Shown here in pieces: positions 58,275 through 64,000 of a stretch of DNA of 64,000 nt. The stretch's first letter is position 1; each line of letters opens with the position of its first letter. The notes beneath the pieces were generated by a model. It worked only from the letters and a program-made list of their open reading frames with translations. It did not search any database and had not been told where the DNA came from. This stretch comes from Kingdonia uniflora. Its lineage: Eukaryota > Streptophyta > Magnoliopsida > Ranunculales > Circaeasteraceae. The stretch spans positions 2,170,001-2,234,000 of the forward strand of contig JACGCM010001655.1 in assembly GCA_014058105.1 (NCBI GenBank). Reading direction: 5' to 3'. The translations under genes and the position numbers were made by a program.

Positions 58275-59757
58275 TTAATAACCTGAACTAGTACTTGGTC
58301 CGCCATTCTTGTTCAGACGTTCTGTGACCTCAGCTTGCCTTTGCTGATAGTATTGCAATACATGTCCAGAAAGATTACTCAGGTCTTTATCCATGATTTT
58401 GCGATCTTCCTTTGCTTATTCCAAATCTATTATGGCTTGCCATTGTTGATTTGTTTCCGCTCTTCTTCTTTCTTTTTCTTATTTTGCTTGTCGCTTCTCC
58501 AACTTCATCTCCGTAAACATTATTTGGATACCGCTATCAGATGCAATAGCCTCATCCAAGGCCTTTTGTGTTACAAGGTTTTTTCTAAAGAGTTTTTGGC
58601 TAATAGGCCTCACTCCACCCTCATACAATGAACCATCTAATTCAGAATTTTGGAGAACGGATTGAGGTGTAGGTGGGTCGTCGGGATCCTCCAATAGGTT
58701 GCTTGATCCGACCGAGTTCCCCGGAGAAGAATTATGCGATGTTTCGTGGCTATATTTCTAGGTACATTCCCCGCATGGTTCAACCCATCATCCTTTAGGT
58801 TGGCCCATCGCGATTCTCATGCCAAAATCTTATACGCTTCACTATGTTTAAAGTCATTGCTGCCATTCGTACCTTGATAAATCTTGTTTGCATTATTTTT
58901 CTACAATTCGTAAAATTATCAAATACAAATAAATAACGTGTATATCCAAGAAAAATAAACGAAATTGAGTTAATGTAAATTAAAAAATACCTGGTCTTCA
59001 TCGATTTTCCTGCTCTCGTGCCGAAATTGTACTTGAGCAACTATCGCCTTTTACGCCACACATTGTGCATTAAGGGGATACTACTGAGATTTAGTCGACC
59101 CATATGATCGTCATGTGGGGCACTCAGGGTCTTTGTTAAAGGCAATGCTGACCTTTTGATAGAAAGTAAAACCATTTATGCGCCCCGTGGTCTGGACAGA
59201 AGCGGTTACCCACGCCCTTGCAAGACACGTGAAATCTGCATCCGTCCAATGAAGTCCAGCATCATCCGTCTCGTCCAAAAACTTAGCATTATCCGGCACT
59301 TGCACGTTTTGTCTTTGTTTTGCGAGTACTATTTATTTTTTCCTTTTTCTTTTTCTTTCTCGGGCACTGTCGCTTCAACAGGTATTGGCGCATTTACGCC
59401 ACTTTGATTGTGCTGAGTAGATTCACCATTGAATATGTAGTTTTTAAAGTAATTTGGAGGTTGAAAACCTTGAGGTTGAGTGACCGGAAAGTCTTGATAA
59501 TATGGGTTAAACACCTGAGGTTGTGGTTGAGAGAGGGTAAACGAATTTTGATACTGTCCTCCGAAGGTATCCCCTTGCGACATGGTAAACGGAAGTGGGG
59601 TATGTGATTGAAATTGAGATTGGAATTGCGATTGGTTGTGGTAAAGGTATGTAGTGAATTGTGATGATGGGTGTTGAGAGAATGGTGTTGAAGGTAGATT
59701 CTAGGAGAATGGGGTCGACGGTGTTGAGTTATTACTGCTGGTGCCGGAGTTCGCCAT
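58275..59757 (-). pseudogene. Harbinger ORF1, Myb/SANT-like (Hb2)
   Basis: ATG 59757 opens a Ser/Asn/Thr/Gln-rich N-terminus (one TAG near 59703). 59305-59111 holds the DNA-binding part (DADFTCLARAWVTASVQ, GFTFYQKVSIAFN). After an intron-like gap, 58694-58479 gives a LDGSLYEGGVRPISQKLFRK block and a Lys/Glu-rich coil, ending GPSTSSGY at 58278. ORF1 proteins of this superfamily bind the transposon ends and aid transposase. Frameshifts or introns separate the pieces. Confidence 0.65.
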
Positions 59758-60044
59758 TTGGGGACTGTTAGAGGTTCTCTTATCTTCTCTGAAACTGAGT
59801 TAGAGGAGAGAAGAAGTAGCCATGAGAGAGCTCAACCAACCATAATGGATAAGAGAAATTTTAAACACTGCACAATATTTAAAAGTCCGCCAAACTCATT
59901 TTTTTTAGTGGGAGGAGCTCACACCCAGTTGGGTTCTGACAGCGCCACGTCATCAAATTCAAACCCAAAAATTGGCTGCTGGAAAGCGTTTGAGTTTGGG
60001 TTGACGAAACAAACCCAACCCAAACCGTGCTGGAGATGCTCTAA

Positions 60045-60640
60045 GAGTTAAAAAGATAAAGATGTCATACACCCCTTCATCTTTTTTTTTTCTTTATTCA
60101 TCTCTCCATCTCTTGTTTTCTTCTCGCCATCTTTCTCCTCTTATTCTCCGGTCTCCAATTTTCTCTCACTCTCCGTTTCGCCCAATCTCTACTTGTTTCT
60201 TCTTTGTGCTTCTGCAATCACCATTCCATGATTTACTACTCTAATCTTCTGTGAAGTATTCATGATGTCATGTAAAAAAAAACGAAAAACACTCCCTTCC
60301 ACCGTTTGAAATAAGAAAAAGAGCAAGAAAATGAATAACAATTAGAATCTCTAAATTGTGTGCAATAGCTTTTCTTTCAATACTGAAAAAGTTTTCAGAG
60401 CAATAAGAGTAAAAAGGCTGAAATCAGAATTACAAAAGTAGTAATATATATATCATGCAATTGGTCAAGGAGCCCTAAAATATGAGAACAATGAAGCACT
60501 AACACAATTTGTAGGTTTCTGATCAACTAAGTTGCTTTTCCATAGCGTGCTTCCCATAACTACAAAAAAATATACAGGAAAAAGTATGGAAGCACCAGCT
60601 AAAATAATACTAGAAGATGAATCCTAAATCTGAAACCGAA
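60045..60640. other. Spacer between Hb2 and the Rab gene
   Basis: C/T-rich stretch at 60070-60240, then AT-rich sequence including the presumed RABA 3' UTR (on minus). No gene seen. Confidence 0.4.
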
Positions 60641-61088
60641 TCAAGAAGATTTACAACACATCCCGCTTTTGACTGGTATCTCTTGTGCAGGACCAGGAAT
60701 TAAGATCTTCTTTCCAGCTAAAGACGATGGATTTACAGCACTCTGATCCATACCTGCTACCAAATTCTTCTTGTTAACTACGTTAAAGATCTCAGTCAAA
60801 ATAGTGGAGAAAGCAACTTCAACATTGGTTGATTCTAAAGCCGATGTTTCTAAGAAAAACAACCCTTCTTTCTCTGCAAATTCCTTGGCGTCTTCGGTTG
60901 GAACGTCACGATCATTATTGAGATCGCTCTTGTTCCCAAGGAGTATGATTACAATATTCTTGTCAGCATGACTACGCAACTCTTCTAACCACCTCGGAAC
61001 GTGATCAAAACTCTGGCGTTTGGTTATGTCGTAAACCAACATGGCACCAACAGCACCTCTGTAGTAGGCACTTGTGACTGCTCTGTAT
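60641..61088 (-). CDS. RABA4: RABA4-type Rab11 GTPase, last exon (partial gene)
   Basis: The minus exon begins after an AACAG acceptor at 61089-61090 with the last base of an Arg codon, then [26 protein letters not shown] (G4, guanine binding), ETSALES (G5), and a variable tail ending GMCCKSS. That tail is a CC-type geranylgeranylation site. [18 protein letters not shown] is characteristic of the RABA4 group, which serves trans-Golgi to plasma membrane traffic in tip growth. The intron position just before RYRAV is the usual one. Exon 1 (P-loop, switch I) is not found up to 64000, so it must lie beyond the window. Open frame without lesion. Confidence 0.9.
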
Positions 61089-61156
61089 CTGTTCATATCA
61101 GAAAATTGCAGCGAAGGAAGCATCAGACAGTGAAAAGATTTCGAAAAAAGAGAAAT

Positions 61157-61432
61157 ATATATTGATGCTTTACTATGTCTAGGGACTATTATGAGATACA
61201 AGTTTGAGCATCCTCGTATCAGTAATATAAAACACCACCAGAATTGCCTTAGTCGCAAGCCAAAAGACGATGTGAGCACGTTGTATCGACCAAAAGGTTT
61301 TACATAGAGAATTTCTCATAATAAGGTAATCAATTAACCTTTGTCTGAATTACTTATGTAGAGCTAAAAATTCATATTTCTTGATATTTACTCTACAGAC
61401 ACACATGAAGGAAGATTGTACTTCCCTTTCTT
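61157..61432 (+). repeat. Duplicated segment in the Rab intron, copy 1
   Basis: Begins TATATTGATGCTTTACTAT and ends near GAAGGAAGATTGTACTTC. Colinear with 63687-63990 at roughly 80-85% by eye, same orientation. No LTR, TIR or coding feature inside. Confidence 0.8.
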
Positions 61433-63357
61433 AAAAAATCTATAAGAAAAGCAATTCTGAAGGAAGGAATCTAGAAGATGTAAGATCCCTGATGAATTAG
61501 TAACTTTGTGCTATTCAAATAAAAAGGATCTATCTGATCTCAAATTAGACATGTTGAAAGGCTGCTACTCAAGGAAATAGCAGCTATTAACAGGGTGAGA
61601 ACCTCTTTGACGGCTTCTACTTATTACTATTATAAATAGCATACATTGAATGAATCGCAGATCCGAGTCTTTTTAAATGATAGGTAACCCCTATCAGTGT
61701 GACAGAGCTCGTGACATAACCCAGAGCCGGATAGCAAACATTGAGATAAACTTCTACAGCTTTACTACCCCCCATGATGCCTAGAAACTGAATTAGCAAC
61801 TTGGGAATAATCATTTCCGATGCTTAGGATTTGATGAAAAAAATACCACATATAACAACAAATAAATGGTTATTCCCCGAGTGAATGATGCATTTTTTTT
61901 TTGTACTATAATGTTATCTATCTTAAAATTTTGCTAGATCATCTTATTGAGGACTTTATAAATTTCTCTTTTCCTGACTGCATAAAAGTATGAACGTCTT
62001 GAAACCTCCAGAATTTTCTTTATAGCAGAAGTTGTTAGAAATTTGGCAGTGGGGAGTAGATTGATCAACGTCCAACACCCACTGAATACAAAGAACACAT
62101 AATTAAGAGGAAAAAATAGTATGTACAACCTAAGGACCAGAAGAGCATTACGTTAAATAGGTTATTAGCTAATCTCGGCTTAAATTCATATCACTAGAAC
62201 TGGAACAAATCAACTTGACTTTGTTAAAACGTCCCTACAATGTCTAAGGCTTACCAAGCTCCCTGTGCAAAAGAATAAGCGCCTGACCTAGCTCAACTTT
62301 AACAAGTGTGAGGAATGTCGTTAAAGAGTTGGAAAATTACTTTTTGACCTCCAATTTTATGACTTCCTTCCTTATGAAGACTACCACCTCAACAGTCAAC
62401 ATAGACATTATCCGCATAACAGCACATCTCAATTTGCTATGTCGAACAGCATTAAAAGGGATTTCAACATTCACACATTCCACCCATTGTAGTCATAATC
62501 TGAGCTGAGTTGACAGAAATGAAACTTATCCCCCCCCCCCCCCCCCCCCCCCAGCCGCCACACACACACACACCACACCAGCCAATCACTATGTAAAACA
62601 ATGTCAATTATGCCACAACTCAGAAGAATGAAGTGATGCACATATTGTTCACTAAAGCTACCAGATTTACCGGACCGAAAGTCCTTTAACCCGTAGATGT
62701 AAAATGCCACTTGTCTGTGGGTACTCTTTCTCCCAAAAGATTTTTTTTCTTCTCAATATGGCTCTGTCTGAGCTTCGATCTCCGGCTCCATCTCCAACGG
62801 TGTCTCCTCTGTGCCAAGGTGTAAGATCTCCACCATCATCTTCAGATTTTTACCTCCTCCCCCACCTGATCACCTCTATTAAGTGACGGTTTCACATCCA
62901 TCATCATTAGTTGGGCAAGCTTCCTTACGGTACTCCAAGCTTCTGTTTCCTTCATCTCAACTTCTACCCCCTCTCCACCAATGTACGATAACTACACCGT
63001 CATCTCTACAATTCTGCCTTCTTCCCCACCCCTTTTAATTTAGCATTTCCCGTCCCCCATAATTGCTTCTACAACTGAGACTTTCACTCATCACCATCCA
63101 ATGATATACTATTATCCCTCCCCACTCTCGATTATCATGTATAATAACCAACTAACAGCTGCAAAAACTAACTCAACAGATTCCTAACAGTATCAACCAT
63201 ATGTAACTAACTACACTGTGTATTTTTATTAACTCTCTTAGAAACTTCAATGAGAATAGCCTGTGTTGTTTTAATGAGGAGACAACGCACAAATTTTATG
63301 CTAATTTTCAAACAGTTCAAAACTTGGAACCAACAAAGGAGCTTATCTGATGGAAAC
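61433..63357 (-). other. Probable RABA intron / upstream sequence
   Basis: No Rab exon 1 motifs on the minus strand. Contains a C-homopolymer with an adjacent CA repeat (62530-62573) and a Pro/Ser-rich low-complexity stretch at 62760-63060. Confidence 0.4.
62530..62573 (+). repeat. (C)n followed by (CA)n microsatellite
   Basis: About 23 C residues, then CAGCCGC and a run of CACACACACA. The length of a homopolymer this long is uncertain in any assembly. Confidence 0.85.
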
Positions 63358-63370
63358 AAATACATTTAGG

Positions 63371-63500
63371 GCCATTGGGCTCTTGGTCCAGTGGTGGTTG
63401 TGACCCTCCACCAAGAGAGGAGATGTGGGTTGAAAACTTCATGGGGTTGGAAACTTGGGTTACAGATCCCTATCAAAACCAGCTTACCTTTAAAAAAAAA
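63371..63500 (+). mobile_element. tRNA-derived SINE
   Basis: About 130 bp. GGTCCAGTGGTGGTTG resembles a Pol III A box, GTGGGTTGAAAACTTC a decayed B box, and the 3' end is CCTTTAAAAAAAAA. Flanked by TACATTTAGG (63361-63370) and TACACTTAGG (63501-63510), a 10-bp target duplication with one change. Confidence 0.72.
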
Positions 63501-63508
63501 TACACTTA

Positions 63509-63640
63509 GGCTCCGCTTGGTACACTGAAAATGTTTGTGATTTAGACAATTGCTGACCATTGGATTAGCTATGCTTTATTTCATACAGGAATTCAACGAG
63601 TAGCGTAATCACAATCATTTCCAATGTACCAAGCGGAGCC
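63509..63640. mobile_element. Tourist-like MITE
   Basis: Inverted ends GGCTCCGCTTGGTACA(C/T)TG and their complement, with further pairing to about 40 bp. 132 bp, flanked by TTA on both sides (63506-63508, 63641-63643). TTA target and GGC-T-TTGGT-like ends fit the PIF/Tourist group. Confidence 0.85.
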
Positions 63641-63686
63641 TTAGACTTGAAATTCTATCAGAACTCAAGTATACTCTGTTTACTCA

Positions 63687-63990
63687 TATATTGATGCTTT
63701 ACTATCTCTAAGGTCTATTATGAATCTATGAGATAAAAAGTTTAAGCATCCGCGTATCAGTAAGTAATACAAAACACCAAAATTGTCTCAGTTGCAATCC
63801 AAAAGACACTGTGACCACATTGCATCGACCCAAAAAGGTTTAGATATGAGAATTTTACATATGAGCATCGCTCCTAATGTATTAATCAATTAACGTTTGA
63901 TTGAATTATTTGTGTAGGCCTAAAATTCATCTTTTTTGATATTAACTCTACAGATACACATGAAGGAAGACTATACTTCTTCTTTTTTCA
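63687..63990 (+). repeat. Duplicated segment, copy 2
   Basis: Direct copy of 61157-61432 with scattered substitutions and short insertions (for example the ATATGAGCATCGCTCC stretch near 63870). It reaches close to the window end. Confidence 0.8.
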
Positions 63991-64000
63991 TTGAGCTGTT

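Larger units (their letters stand above)
56489..60041 (+). mobile_element. PIF/Harbinger element Hb2, full length, defective
   Basis: Ends GAGCATCTCC … GGAGATGCTC, flanked by TTA (56486-56488) and TAA (60042-60044). That fits the 3-bp TWA target of PIF/Harbinger with one change. 3553 bp with transposase on + and Myb-like ORF1 on -, convergent. Same family as the split Hb1 and the MITE at 29037. Confidence 0.88.

Noticed and set aside
62530..62552. Run of about 23 C as a structural element (G-quadruplex on the other strand)
   Set aside because: Homopolymer length is unreliable in sequencing and there is no supporting context. Kept only as a microsatellite.
61300..64000. Search for Rab exon 1 (P-loop GDSAVGKS, WDTAGQE)
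   Set aside because: No matching minus-strand sequence was found, so the gene is reported as partial rather than forced.

Overview
This window is nuclear DNA from a flowering plant, most likely a eudicot. It has intron-rich GT–AG genes (RPS6, a chloroplast phylloquinone prenyltransferase, a plant-type RABA GTPase), low GC content, and dense nested plant transposons. The species cannot be named from sequence alone. About two thirds of the window is transposon.

Layout. (1) 1-28665: a PIF/Harbinger DNA transposon (Hb1, left end outside the window) is split by a ~25.6 kb Tat-type Ty3/gypsy element (A, 168-25738, TSD ACCGC/ACCGT). Element A is itself split by a second Tat-type element (B, 8260-19516) inside A's antisense coiled-coil gene. 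Both A and B carry antisense genes between the pol end and the 3' LTR. B has lost its RT core and all of its integrase. (2) 28870-30105: a 5'-truncated pseudogene of an ACS10/ACS12-like aminotransferase with a Harbinger-type MITE in its intron. (3) 30436-40626: a retroelement with LTRs in INVERTED orientation, flanked by a perfect 5-bp target duplication (ATATC). It contains a Copia deletion derivative (33316-35967, TSD TAGCT) and a Pack-MULE-like element (36600-39446, 9-10 bp TSD) that has captured part of a MAPKKK gene.

(4) 41600-52500 is the gene-bearing part. RPS6 lies on the + strand (six exons, all boundaries assigned, 249 aa). A LINE with a 12-bp TSD follows downstream. ABC4/MenA lies on the - strand (ten exons assigned, 398 aa) with a LINE fragment in its first intron. 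(5) 53500-56460: a decayed plant-mobile-domain gene, then a minus-strand ORF broken by one stop. (6) 56489-60041: a second, full-length but defective PIF/Harbinger element (Hb2) with convergent transposase and Myb-like ORF1. (7) 60641-61088: the last exon of a RABA4-type Rab GTPase (- strand). Its first exon is not in the window, and the sequence to the right holds a duplicated ~0.3 kb segment, a SINE and a Tourist-like MITE.

The host genes are unrelated housekeeping genes with no functional cluster. The unusual biology is in the transposons: the inverted-LTR integration, the kinase-capturing MULE, and paralogous small antisense ORFs shared by the two Tat elements.
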